Of a stretch of 44,863 nucleotides of DNA, positions 23,864 to 32,559 are shown one piece after another. Under the pieces are notes generated by a model. That model saw only the letters and a program-made list of their open reading frames with translations. It was not told where the DNA came from and did no database searches. Each line of letters begins with the position of its first letter. Position 1 is the stretch's first letter. The position numbers and the translations under genes are program-made. Origin of the DNA: Prevotella sp. UBA2742 (GTDB taxonomy: Bacteria > Bacteroidota > Bacteroidia > Bacteroidales > Bacteroidaceae); NCBI GenBank assembly GCA_002353485.1, contig DEJS01000015.1:1-44863 (forward strand), in the 5' to 3' direction.

Positions 23864-25234
23864 ATGAATATCACATTTGAAGCTCCCGACAAGGTGAATG
23901 GCCTGCTGACCATTACGCTCGGAAAAGACGACTACCAGGGAGAGGTAGAGAAGACTCTGAAAGACTATCGTAAGCGCGCCAACGTTCCCGGCTTCCGTCC
24001 CGGACAGGTGCCCATGGGCATCATCAAGCGCCAGTATGGCACGGCCGTGAAGGTGGACGTGGTGAACAAGATGCTGGGTGAGAAGCTGTACGGCTACATC
24101 CAGGAGCAGAAGATACAGATGCTGGGCGAGCCACTGCCCAACGAGGGCCAGGAGCCCCAGGACCTGGAGAACGGCGACGAGCTGACGTTTAAGTTCGACA
24201 TTGCCGTGGCCCCGCAGTTCGAGGCCAAGCTCAGCGGCAAGGACAAGGTGGCCTACTACAACATCACGGTGGACGACAAGCTCGTCGACCAGCAGGTGGA
24301 GATGTACCAGAACCGCGCTGGCCAGTATGAGAAGGTAGAACAGTACGACGGCGAGCAGCGCGACATGCTTAAGGGCGACCTGCGCGAGCTGGGTGCCGAC
24401 GGCAACGCCAAGGAGGGCGGCATCGAGGTGGCCGACGCCGTGCTGATGCCACAGTACATGAAGGTGGACGAGCAGAAGAAGCTGTTCGACGCCTGCAAGC
24501 TGGGCGACGTCATTACGTGGAACCCCCGCAAGGCCTACCCCGAGAGCGACGTCGAAGTGTCGAGCCTGCTGAAGATAGAGAAAGACCAGGTGAAGGAGCA
24601 CGAGGGCGACTTTACGTTCCAGGTGACCGAGATCAGCCGTTTCACGAAGGCTCCCGTCGACCAGAAGCTGTTCGACCAGGCCTTCGGCGAGGGCACGGTG
24701 AAGGACGAGAAGGAGTTCCGCCAGAAGATTAGCGACATGATAAGCCAGCAGTTCAAGACCGACTCTGACTATAAGTTCCTGCTCGACGTGCGTGCGCACA
24801 TGGAGAAAAAGGTAGGCAAGCTACAGTTCCCCGAGGAGCTGCTGAAGCGCGTGATGAAGCAGAACAACAAAGAGCGCAAGGACGTGGACGAGTACGTAGA
24901 GAAGAACTTTGAGCTGAGCATCAAGGAGCTGGGCTGGCACCTCATCAAGGAGCAGCTGGTGGCCCAGCAGGGCATCAAGGTGGAGGACGCCGACCTGAAG
25001 GCCGTGGCCAAGGAGGCCGCCCGCGCCCAGTTCGCACAGTACGGCATGAGCAACGTGCCAGAGGAATATCTGGACAACTACGCCGACGAGATGCTGAAGA
25101 AGCGTGAGAACGTGGACGGACTGGTAGACCGTGCCGTCGACGTCAAGCTCACCGCAGCCCTGAAGCAGGTGGTGAAGCTCGACGAGAAGAGCATCTCGAT
25201 GGAGGACTTCCAGAAGATGCTGCAAGAGAAGTAA
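23864..25234 (+). CDS. tig: Trigger factor
   Basis: A 456-residue ribosome-bound chaperone. The N-terminal ribosome-binding domain carries NVPGFRPGQVPMGIIKRQYG (near residues 40-60), the family signature. A middle region (about 150-240) and a long helical C-terminal domain (from about 265) complete the usual layout. It shields nascent chains leaving the ribosome. I start at 23864 (MNITFEAPDK); the 52 open codons upstream cross the promoter. It heads the tig-clpP-clpX-recQ cluster, but a terminator and a second promoter separate it from clpP. Confidence 0.95.
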   Translation: MNITFEAPDKVNGLLTITLGKDDYQGEVEKTLKDYRKRANVPGFRPGQVPMGIIKRQYGTAVKVDVVNKMLGEKLYGYIQEQKIQMLGEPLPNEGQEPQDLENGDELTFKFDIAVAPQFEAKLSGKDKVAYYNITVDDKLVDQQVEMYQNRAGQYEKVEQYDGEQRDMLKGDLRELGADGNAKEGGIEVADAVLMPQYMKVDEQKKLFDACKLGDVITWNPRKAYPESDVEVSSLLKIEKDQVKEHEGDFTFQVTEISRFTKAPVDQKLFDQAFGEGTVKDEKEFRQKISDMISQQFKTDSDYKFLLDVRAHMEKKVGKLQFPEELLKRVMKQNNKERKDVDEYVEKNFELSIKELGWHLIKEQLVAQQGIKVEDADLKAVAKEAARAQFAQYGMSNVPEEYLDNYADEMLKKRENVDGLVDRAVDVKLTAALKQVVKLDEKSISMEDFQKMLQEK

Positions 25235-25312
25235 GCCCGCGGAAACCGCAGCACGCTAAGAGAGCAGAAAGCGAAAGAAAGGCGTTTTTTGTTTCTTTAA
25301 CCAAAAAAATAG

Positions 25313-25343
25313 GTCGGAATGCATGGCGTTCCGACTTTTTTTT
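25313..25343 (+). terminator. Terminator of tig
   Basis: GTCGGAA (25313-25319) pairs with TTCCGAC (25329-25335) and is followed by eight Ts (25336-25343). The clpP -7 box begins two bases later. Confidence 0.88.
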
Positions 25344-25344
25344 G

Positions 25345-25352
25345 TAATTTTG
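25345..25352 (+). promoter_or_regulatory. -7 box of clpP
   Basis: TAATTTTG, 29 bp before the clpP start. A -33 TTTG would fall inside the tig terminator hairpin and is not seen. Confidence 0.6.
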
Positions 25353-25380
25353 TGTCTGCTTTGTGAAAAGAAAGGAAATT

Positions 25381-26046
25381 ATGAACAACGACTTTAGGAA
25401 ATATGCTACCAAGCATCTTGGTATTAACGGCCTCGTGCTCGACGAAGTGATGTCGGCGCAGGCACAGTACTTGAACCCCTATATCCTGGAGGAACGCCAG
25501 CTGAACGTGACGCAGATGGACGTCTTCTCACGACTGATGATGGACCGCATCATCTTCCTCGGTACACAGATTGACGACTACACGGCCAACACCCTGCAGG
25601 CCCAGCTGCTGTACCTGGACTCCGTAGACTCGGGCAAGGACATCTCGATATACCTGAACTCGCCGGGCGGCAGCGTAACGGCCGGACTGGGCATCTACGA
25701 CACCATGCAGTTCATCTCGAGCGACGTGGCTACCATCTGCACCGGCATGGCGGCATCAATGGCTGCCGTGCTGCTGGTGGCCGGCACCGAGGGCAAGCGC
25801 TCGGCACTGCCCCACAGCCGCGTCATGATACACCAGCCGCTGGGAGGCGTACAGGGCCAGGCCAGCGACATCGAGATTGAGGCCAAGGAAATCATGAAGT
25901 TCAAGAAGGAGCTGTACACCATCATCAGCGAGCATTCGCACACGCCCTACGACAAGGTGTGGAACGACTCGGACCGCAACTACTGGATGACGGCTGACGA
26001 GGCCAAGGAGTACGGCATGATAGACCAGGTGCTGAAGAAGAAGTAA
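25381..26046 (+). CDS. clpP: ATP-dependent Clp protease proteolytic subunit, Asn in place of catalytic Asp
   Basis: A 221-residue ClpP that forms the proteolytic chamber used by ClpX. The nucleophile Ser126 lies in GMAASMAAV and His151 in MIHQPLGG. The third catalytic position, aligned by DxxRDxxxxxxEAxEYG, reads DSDRN-YWMTADEAKEYG, giving Asn200 (codon AAC, 25978-25980) where Asp is expected. I start at 25381 (MNNDFRKY) after AAAGGAAA; six earlier codons are open. It is followed 52 bp later by clpX, its usual partner. Whether Asn is common in close relatives I cannot check. Confidence 0.95.
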   Translation: MNNDFRKYATKHLGINGLVLDEVMSAQAQYLNPYILEERQLNVTQMDVFSRLMMDRIIFLGTQIDDYTANTLQAQLLYLDSVDSGKDISIYLNSPGGSVTAGLGIYDTMQFISSDVATICTGMAASMAAVLLVAGTEGKRSALPHSRVMIHQPLGGVQGQASDIEIEAKEIMKFKKELYTIISEHSHTPYDKVWNDSDRNYWMTADEAKEYGMIDQVLKKK

Positions 26047-26098
26047 GCACCGGGAAGTAACATTGACAGAAGTAAGAAGAAAGAGGCAAGTAGTAAGA

Positions 26099-27319
26099 AT
26101 GGCAAAGAGATGTAATTTTTGCGGGCGCTCCGAGCGGGAGGTGAAACTGCTGATAACGGGTCTTGACGGATACATCTGTGAGGACTGTGCCGTACAGGCC
26201 TATCAGGTGGCCTCGGCCAACGGCTTCGGCCCCGATGCCAAGAAGAAGAGCGACAAGGACGGCTTCAAGCTGAAGCGCATACCCAAGCCGAAGGAGATCA
26301 AGGAGCACCTGGACCAGTACGTCATCGGGCAGGACGAAGCCAAGCGCTTCCTGTCGGTGGCGGTCTACAACCACTATAAACGACTGCAGCAGCCCAGCGA
26401 CGACACGGAGGTGGAGATAGAGAAGTCGAACATCATCATGGTGGGCTCGACGGGCACCGGCAAGACGCTGCTGGCACGCACCATTGCCAAGCTGCTGGAC
26501 GTGCCGTTCACCATTGTCGACGCCACCGTGTTCACCGAGGCCGGTTATGTGGGCGAGGACGTGGAGAGCATACTGACACGCCTGCTGCAGGTGGCCGACT
26601 ACAACGTAGAGGCCGCACAGCGCGGCATCGTGTTCATTGACGAGATAGACAAGATAGCACGCAAGTCGGACAACCCCAGCATTACGCGCGACGTCAGCGG
26701 CGAGGGCGTACAGCAGGGGCTCTTGAAACTGCTGGAAGGCACCATGGTCAACGTGCCGCCACAGGGCGGACGCAAGCATCCCGACCAGGAGTACATACAC
26801 GTCGACACGCACAACATACTGTTCATCTGCGGCGGAGCCTTCGACGGCATAGAGCGCAAGATAGCGCAGCGCATGAACACCCACGTGGTGGGCTACAATT
26901 CGGTGCAGAACGTGCGCAAGATAGACAAGGAGAACCTGATGCAGTACATAGCCCCTCAGGACCTCAAGTCGTTCGGGCTGATACCCGAGATTATAGGCCG
27001 TCTGCCCGTGCTGACCTACCTGAACCCGCTGGACCGCGAAGCGCTGACAAAGATACTGACCGAGCCCAAGAACTCGATTATCAAGCAGTATGTGAAGCTT
27101 TTCGAGATGGACGGCATCAAGCTTACGTTCACGCCCGAGGCGCTGTCGCTCATCGTCGACAAGGCGGTGGAATACAAGCTGGGCGCACGCGGACTGCGAT
27201 CCATCGTGGAGAGCATCATGATGGACGCCATGTTTGAAACACCTTCCAAGAGAACAAAATCCTTTGAGGTGACTGCCGAGTATGCCCAACAGCAACTGGA
27301 CAAGTCGCATCTGAAATAA
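26099..27319 (+). CDS. clpX: ATP-dependent Clp protease ATP-binding subunit ClpX
   Basis: A 406-residue AAA+ unfoldase that feeds substrates to ClpP. The N-terminal zinc-binding domain has Cys5, Cys8, Cys27 and Cys30 (CNFCGRS...CEDC). Walker A is GSTGTGKT, Walker B IVFIDEIDKIA, and the arginine-finger region and sensor 2 (LGARGLRSIVE) are present. The loop that docks on ClpP reads VGY (THVVGYNS) in place of the IGF of E. coli. I prefer ATG 26099 (MAKRCNFCG) over an in-frame TTG at 26063. recQ starts 15 bp downstream. Confidence 0.96.
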   Translation: MAKRCNFCGRSEREVKLLITGLDGYICEDCAVQAYQVASANGFGPDAKKKSDKDGFKLKRIPKPKEIKEHLDQYVIGQDEAKRFLSVAVYNHYKRLQQPSDDTEVEIEKSNIIMVGSTGTGKTLLARTIAKLLDVPFTIVDATVFTEAGYVGEDVESILTRLLQVADYNVEAAQRGIVFIDEIDKIARKSDNPSITRDVSGEGVQQGLLKLLEGTMVNVPPQGGRKHPDQEYIHVDTHNILFICGGAFDGIERKIAQRMNTHVVGYNSVQNVRKIDKENLMQYIAPQDLKSFGLIPEIIGRLPVLTYLNPLDREALTKILTEPKNSIIKQYVKLFEMDGIKLTFTPEALSLIVDKAVEYKLGARGLRSIVESIMMDAMFETPSKRTKSFEVTAEYAQQQLDKSHLK

Positions 27320-27334
27320 CCCGAAAGAAAGTCT

Positions 27335-29518
27335 ATGGCAAAGAAGAAACAAAATCTGACCGAAGCGCTGAAGAAATACTTCGGCTTCGACAAGTTCAAG
27401 GGCGACCAGGAAGCCATCATACAAAACGTACTGAACGGCAAGGACACCTTTGTACTGATGCCCACGGGCGGAGGCAAGTCGCTGTGCTACCAGCTGCCGT
27501 CGCTGCTGATGGACGGCACGGCCATCGTCATATCACCGCTGATAGCGCTGATGAAGAACCAGGTCGACGTCATCAGCGCCATGAGCGAGGAGGGCACGGC
27601 ACACTACCTGAACTCGTCGCTGAACAAGGCGGCCATCGACCAGGTGAAGGCCGACATCCTGGCAGGCAAGACGAAGCTGCTGTACGTAGCCCCTGAGTCG
27701 CTGACCAAGGACGAGAACGTCGAGTTCCTGAAGCAGGCCAAGATATCCTTCTACGCCATCGACGAGGCGCACTGTATCTCTGAGTGGGGCCACGACTTCC
27801 GCCCGGAATACCGTCGCATTCGCCCCATCATCAACGAGATAGGCAACGCCCCCGTCATCGCACTGACGGCCACGGCCACCGACAAGGTGCGCTCGGACAT
27901 CAAGAAGAGTCTGGGCATCATGGATGCCACAGAGTTCAAGAGCTCGTTCAACAGGCCCAACCTGTACTACGAGGTACGTCCGAAGACGGCCGACGTGGAC
28001 AAGAACATCATACGATTCATCAAGCAGCATCCAGGCAAGAGCGGCATCATCTACTGCCTTTCGCGCAAGAAGGTGGAGGAGCTGGCCGAAATACTGAAGG
28101 CCAACGACATCAAGGCAGCGCCCTACCACGCCGGTCTGGAGTCGAATGTCCGTTCGCAGACACAGGACGCCTTCCTGATGGAGGAGATTGACGTCATCGT
28201 GGCAACCATAGCCTTCGGCATGGGCATCGATAAGCCCGACGTGCGCTTCGTCATACACTACGACATTCCGAAGTCGCTCGAAGGCTACTATCAGGAGACG
28301 GGACGTGCCGGCCGAGACGGCGGCGAGGGTATGTGCATCACCTTCTACGCACGCAAGGACCTGCAGAAGCTCGACAAGTTCATGGAAGGCAAGCCCGTGG
28401 CCGAACAGGACATCGGGCGACAGCTGCTGGCAGAGACGGCTGCCTATGCCGAGACATCGGTATGCCGAAGGAAGATGCTGCTGCACTACTTCGGCGAGGA
28501 ATACACGCAGGACAACTGCCACAACTGCGACAACTGCCTGCACCCGAAGAAGGAGATAGAGGCCAGCAACCTGCTACTCATTGTGCTCAACGCCGTACAT
28601 ACCCTGAAGGAGAACTTCCGCTCAGACCATATCATAGACTTCGTGACAGGCAGGGAGACCGAGGAGATACTGTCGCACAAGCAGCAGGACCACGAACTGT
28701 TCGGGGCCGGCGAGGAGTACGAACGGAAACTGTGGAACCCCGTCATCCATCAGGCCATGTTGGCCGGCTATCTGAAGAAGGACGTTGAAAACTACGGCCT
28801 GCTGAAGCTGACAGCGGCCGGAAAGAAGTTCCTGAAGAACCCGACGTCGTTCATGATAGTGGAAGACAACGAGTTCAGCAACGACTACGAGGCGGTGACC
28901 GAGCACGAGGGTACCATCAGTGCGCTGGACCAGACGCTCTCGGCCATGCTCAAGGACCTGCGCAAGAAGGTCAGCAAGAAGCTGGAGCGGCCGCCGTATG
29001 TCATCTTCCAGGATGTCAGCATCGAACAGATGGCCACCGACTTCCCCGTCACGCTGGAAGAGCTGAAGAACATCCAGGGCGTAGGCGAAGGCAAGGTACG
29101 GCAGCCCTACGCCAAGGACTTTGTAGACCTCATCAAGCGCTACTGCGAGGAGAACGAGATAGAACGTCAGGCCGACCTGCGCGTACGCACCGTGGCAAAG
29201 AAGTCGATACTGAAGGTGAAGATAATACAGGCCATCGACCGCCAGATTGCCCTCGACGACATTGCGTCGGCACAGGGACTCGACTTCGACGAACTGCTGG
29301 ACGAGGTGGAGGCCATTGTGTACAGCGGTACGAAGCTGAACATTGACTACTTCCTTGACGAAGTGATGGACGAGGACCATATTGACGACATCTACGACTA
29401 CTTTGCCGAGAGCGAGACGGACTCGCTGGAGGACGCCATTCAGGAGCTTGGCGCAGAGTGTTCGGAGGACGAAATAAGGCTGGTGCGCATTAAGTTCATC
29501 AGCGAAATGGCCAACTAA
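27335..29518 (+). CDS. recQ: ATP-dependent DNA helicase RecQ
   Basis: A 727-residue 3'-5' helicase for recombination and fork repair. Visible in order: the RecQ motif 0/Walker A region (FKGDQEAIIQNVLNGKDTF then PTGGGKSLCYQLP), the DEAH box (YAIDEAHCISEWGHDFRPEY), motif VI (YYQETGRAGRDGG), the zinc site (CRRK...CHNCDNC, about 376-400), a winged-helix RQC region, and an HRDC domain (about 535-605). A further acidic C-terminal region of about 110 residues follows (LDDIASAQGLDFDELLDEVEAIV). It is the last gene of the clpP-clpX-recQ group; an inverted repeat follows. Confidence 0.96.
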   Translation: MAKKKQNLTEALKKYFGFDKFKGDQEAIIQNVLNGKDTFVLMPTGGGKSLCYQLPSLLMDGTAIVISPLIALMKNQVDVISAMSEEGTAHYLNSSLNKAAIDQVKADILAGKTKLLYVAPESLTKDENVEFLKQAKISFYAIDEAHCISEWGHDFRPEYRRIRPIINEIGNAPVIALTATATDKVRSDIKKSLGIMDATEFKSSFNRPNLYYEVRPKTADVDKNIIRFIKQHPGKSGIIYCLSRKKVEELAEILKANDIKAAPYHAGLESNVRSQTQDAFLMEEIDVIVATIAFGMGIDKPDVRFVIHYDIPKSLEGYYQETGRAGRDGGEGMCITFYARKDLQKLDKFMEGKPVAEQDIGRQLLAETAAYAETSVCRRKMLLHYFGEEYTQDNCHNCDNCLHPKKEIEASNLLLIVLNAVHTLKENFRSDHIIDFVTGRETEEILSHKQQDHELFGAGEEYERKLWNPVIHQAMLAGYLKKDVENYGLLKLTAAGKKFLKNPTSFMIVEDNEFSNDYEAVTEHEGTISALDQTLSAMLKDLRKKVSKKLERPPYVIFQDVSIEQMATDFPVTLEELKNIQGVGEGKVRQPYAKDFVDLIKRYCEENEIERQADLRVRTVAKKSILKVKIIQAIDRQIALDDIASAQGLDFDELLDEVEAIVYSGTKLNIDYFLDEVMDEDHIDDIYDYFAESETDSLEDAIQELGAECSEDEIRLVRIKFISEMAN

Positions 29519-29539
29519 GCGTTAAGAAGTACTCTTTAA

Positions 29540-29595
29540 GCGTTAAGAATTAAGAAAAAACACGCTGTGCAAGTGATTTTCTTAATTCTTAATGC
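29540..29595. repeat. Inverted repeat between recQ and guaB
   Basis: A 19-bp arm GCGTTAAGAATTAAGAAAA (29540-29558) has an inverted copy at 29577-29595 with one mismatch. Further TTAATTCTTAA-type units flank it. It could work as a recQ terminator or be an intergenic palindromic repeat. Confidence 0.7.
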
Positions 29596-29616
29596 TTAAT
29601 TCTTAATTAAAATGAG

Positions 29617-29624
29617 TAATTTTG
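29617..29624 (+). promoter_or_regulatory. -7 box of guaB operon
   Basis: TAATTTTG, 31 bp before the guaB start. It follows the inverted repeat, and no TTTG is seen at the -33 position. Confidence 0.5.
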
Positions 29625-29654
29625 CACGCAATAAATAACAAAGGAGAGTATAAT

Positions 29655-31136
29655 ATGTCATCATTTATTGCAGACAAGATTGTTATGGACGGCCTGACTT
29701 TTGACGACGTCCTGTTGATTCCAGCCTATTCCGAGGTACTGCCCAAGACGGTAGAGTTGCGAACCCGTTTCTCGCGCAACATCGAGCTCAACGTGCCCTT
29801 CGTCACAGCCGCCATGGACACGGTGACGGAGAGCCAGATGGCTATTGCCATAGCCCGCGAGGGTGGCATTGGCGTCATTCATAAGAACATGTCGATAGAG
29901 AACCAGGCCCGCGAGGTGGCCATCGTCAAGCGTGCCGAGAACGGCATGATATACGACCCCGTGACCATCCCTCTGGGCAGCACGGTGGCTCAGGCCCTCG
30001 ACATCATGGCAGAATACCACATCGGAGGCATTCCCGTGGTCGACGAAGAGCGCCATCTGGTAGGCATCGTCACCAACCGTGACCTGCGCTTTGAGCGCAA
30101 GCTGGACCGTCCCATCGAGGAAATCATGTCGAAGGAGAACCTGGTGACGACGCACCAGCAGACCGACCTGGTGGCTGCTGCCGACATACTGCAGAAGAAC
30201 AAGATAGAGAAACTTCCCGTGGTGGACAAGGACAACCACCTGGTAGGCCTCATCACTTATAAGGACATTACCAAGGCCAAGGACAAGCCCATGGCCTGCA
30301 AGGACGAGAAAGGCCGTCTGCGCGTCGCTGCCGGCGTGGGTGTCACGTCGGACACTCTGGAGCGCATGCAGGCTCTGGTCAACGCAGGAGCCGACGCCAT
30401 CGTCATCGACACGGCACACGGCCATTCGAAGGGCGTCATCGATAAGCTGCGCGAGGCCAAGGCTTCGTTCCCCAACATCGACATCGTGGTGGGCAACATA
30501 GCCACGGGGGCTGCAGCCAAGATGCTGGTGGAGAACGGTGCCGACGCCGTCAAGGTTGGCATTGGCCCAGGTTCTATCTGCACTACCCGCGTGGTGGCTG
30601 GCGTGGGCGTACCACAGCTCAGCGCCGTCTACGATGTGTTCAGCGCACTGAAGGGAACGGGTGTGCCCCTGATTGCCGACGGCGGACTGCGCTACTCTGG
30701 CGACATCGTAAAGGCCTTGGCAGCTGGCGGCTCATGTGTGATGATAGGTTCCATGGTGGCAGGCACGGAGGAGAGTCCGGGCGACACCATCATCTATAAC
30801 GGCCGTAAGTTTAAGAGCTATCGCGGCATGGGGTCGCTGGAGGCTATGGAGCACGGCTCCAAGGACCGTTACTTCCAGGCCGACACCAAGGACGTGAAGA
30901 AACTGGTGCCCGAGGGCATAGCAGGACGTGTGCCCTACAAAGGCACCGTGCAGGAGGTCATCTACCAGATGGTAGGCGGTCTGCGCTCGGGTATGGGCTA
31001 CTGCGGTGCTGCCACCATCGAGAAGTTGCACGACGCTAAGTTCACCCGTATCACCAATGCCGGTGTCAACGAGAGTCATCCGCACGACATCACTATTACG
31101 TCGGAAGCACCTAACTACAGCCGCCCCAATGATTAA
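29655..31136 (+). CDS. guaB: Inosine-5'-monophosphate dehydrogenase
   Basis: A 493-residue enzyme that oxidizes IMP to XMP, the committed step to GMP. The N-terminal TIM-barrel part carries FDDVLLIPAYSEVLP. Two CBS domains are inserted at about 100-150 and 160-210. The catalytic Cys309 lies in GIGPGSICTTRVVAGVG, and the flap region is near 400-430 (SYRGMGSLEAM). I start at 29655 (MSSFIADKIV) after AAGGAGAG; the 11 earlier codons overlap the -7 box. Its stop overlaps the next gene's start by 8 bp, so guaB is physically coupled to an envelope chaperone operon. Confidence 0.96.
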   Translation: MSSFIADKIVMDGLTFDDVLLIPAYSEVLPKTVELRTRFSRNIELNVPFVTAAMDTVTESQMAIAIAREGGIGVIHKNMSIENQAREVAIVKRAENGMIYDPVTIPLGSTVAQALDIMAEYHIGGIPVVDEERHLVGIVTNRDLRFERKLDRPIEEIMSKENLVTTHQQTDLVAAADILQKNKIEKLPVVDKDNHLVGLITYKDITKAKDKPMACKDEKGRLRVAAGVGVTSDTLERMQALVNAGADAIVIDTAHGHSKGVIDKLREAKASFPNIDIVVGNIATGAAAKMLVENGADAVKVGIGPGSICTTRVVAGVGVPQLSAVYDVFSALKGTGVPLIADGGLRYSGDIVKALAAGGSCVMIGSMVAGTEESPGDTIIYNGRKFKSYRGMGSLEAMEHGSKDRYFQADTKDVKKLVPEGIAGRVPYKGTVQEVIYQMVGGLRSGMGYCGAATIEKLHDAKFTRITNAGVNESHPHDITITSEAPNYSRPND

Positions 31137-32559
31137 GTTTCTGTTCACAGCATTACTGCTGACTGCTACCATTGGGGTTCAGGGGCAGAAGTCTGACCCC
31201 ATTGTGATGACGGTGGCAGGAGTTGACGTGCCACGGTCGGAGTTTGAATATTCTTATAACAAGAACAATACCGACGGGGTTATCGACAAGAAGACCGTTG
31301 AGGAGTATGTGGAGCTGTTCGTCAACTACAAGCTGAAGGTACAGGCCGCACTGGACGCCCGTCTCGATACCACAAAGGCTTTCCAGGCTGAGTTTGCCCA
31401 GTATCGCGACCAGCAGGTACGCCCCACGTTCGTGACGGATGCCGACATGCTGGCCGAAGCTAAGCAGACGTACGACGAGACGGTGAAGAACATCGGCCCC
31501 GACGGTCTGGTGATGGCTGGACACATACTGATACTGACACCACAAAAGGCCAGTGATGCGCAACTGCAAGAGGCCAAGCGCAGGATAGACTCGGTGTACA
31601 ACGCCCTGCTGGCTGGTGCCGACTTCGAGGAGCTGGCACGCCGCGTGTCGCAGGACCCCGGGTCGGCAGCCCGTGGAGGCATGCTGGGATGGTTCTCGCG
31701 CAACCAGATGGTGAAGGAGTTTGAGGACGCTGCCTTTGCGCTGCAGCCTGGCGAGATGAGCAAACCCGTGCTGTCGCCCTTCGGATGGCATATCATCAAG
31801 ATGAAGGAGCGCAAGCAACTGGAGCCTTTTGAGTTCCACAAGGACAACATTCTGCGCTTTCTGGAACAGCGTGGCATACGCAACGTCATCAGCGAGCGTA
31901 AGCTGGAGGCTGGCGTAAAGGCCTCAGCAGGCGCCGTCACCAAGGAGCAACTGCTGGAGCAGCGGGCCGACTCGATGGCTGCCGCCGACCCTGAGATGCG
32001 CTACCTCATCAAGGAATACCACGACGGACTGCTGCTGTATGAAATCAGCAACCGTACGATATGGGACAAGGCCGCGAAGGACGAAGCAGCGTTGGAACGC
32101 TATTTCAAGAAGCACAAGAAGCAGTACCGCTGGGACGAGCCACGTTTCAAAGGCATGGCCTACCACGTGAAAGAGCAGGCCGACGTCAAGGCCGTAGCCA
32201 AATGTGTGAAGAAGCTGAAGTTCGAGGACTGGAACGAGGCGCTGCGCAAGGCATTTAACAACGACAGCATTATCCGCATACGCGTTGAGAAGGGACTGTT
32301 CAAGAAAGGCGACAACGCACTCATCGACCGCGAAGAGTTTGACGTGCGCGATGCCAAGGTGGACAGCGTGAAGGGCTACCCCATCGACGCCACCTATGGC
32401 AAGATGATCAAGAAGCCTCAGGACTATACCGACGTCAGAGGCCTGGTGATTGCCGACCTCCAGAACGAGATGGAGCAACGCTGGGTGGCCGACTTGCGCA
32501 GGCGATACGCCGTCACCGTGAACGAAGAAGTATTAAAGACCGTCAATAAGCATGAATAA
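31129..32559 (+). CDS. PpiC/SurA-like periplasmic peptidyl-prolyl isomerase
   Basis: A 476-residue exported protein. A signal peptide (MIKFLFTALLLTATIGVQGQ) is followed by a SurA-like N-terminal helical domain and one parvulin domain at about 125-228 (MAGHILILTPQ, DPGSAARGGMLGWFSR, SPFGWHIIKM). The C-terminal 240 residues are helical and lack a second clear parvulin signature. It should act as a chaperone for outer-membrane proteins. I start at 31129 (ATG overlapping the guaB stop); the frame extends upstream inside guaB but without a signal peptide there. It overlaps the next gene by 8 bp. Confidence 0.88.
   Translation: MIKFLFTALLLTATIGVQGQKSDPIVMTVAGVDVPRSEFEYSYNKNNTDGVIDKKTVEEYVELFVNYKLKVQAALDARLDTTKAFQAEFAQYRDQQVRPTFVTDADMLAEAKQTYDETVKNIGPDGLVMAGHILILTPQKASDAQLQEAKRRIDSVYNALLAGADFEELARRVSQDPGSAARGGMLGWFSRNQMVKEFEDAAFALQPGEMSKPVLSPFGWHIIKMKERKQLEPFEFHKDNILRFLEQRGIRNVISERKLEAGVKASAGAVTKEQLLEQRADSMAAADPEMRYLIKEYHDGLLLYEISNRTIWDKAAKDEAALERYFKKHKKQYRWDEPRFKGMAYHVKEQADVKAVAKCVKKLKFEDWNEALRKAFNNDSIIRIRVEKGLFKKGDNALIDREEFDVRDAKVDSVKGYPIDATYGKMIKKPQDYTDVRGLVIADLQNEMEQRWVADLRRRYAVTVNEEVLKTVNKHE

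Noticed and set aside
26063..26098. Upstream TTG start for clpX
   Set aside because: It adds 12 basic residues before the well-conserved MAKRCNFCG start and lacks support from the family.
25925..27424. Long open frame (499 codons) on the minus strand opposite clpX
   Set aside because: It is a mirror of biased clpX codons, crosses two gene boundaries, and has no ribosome-binding site or recognisable domain.
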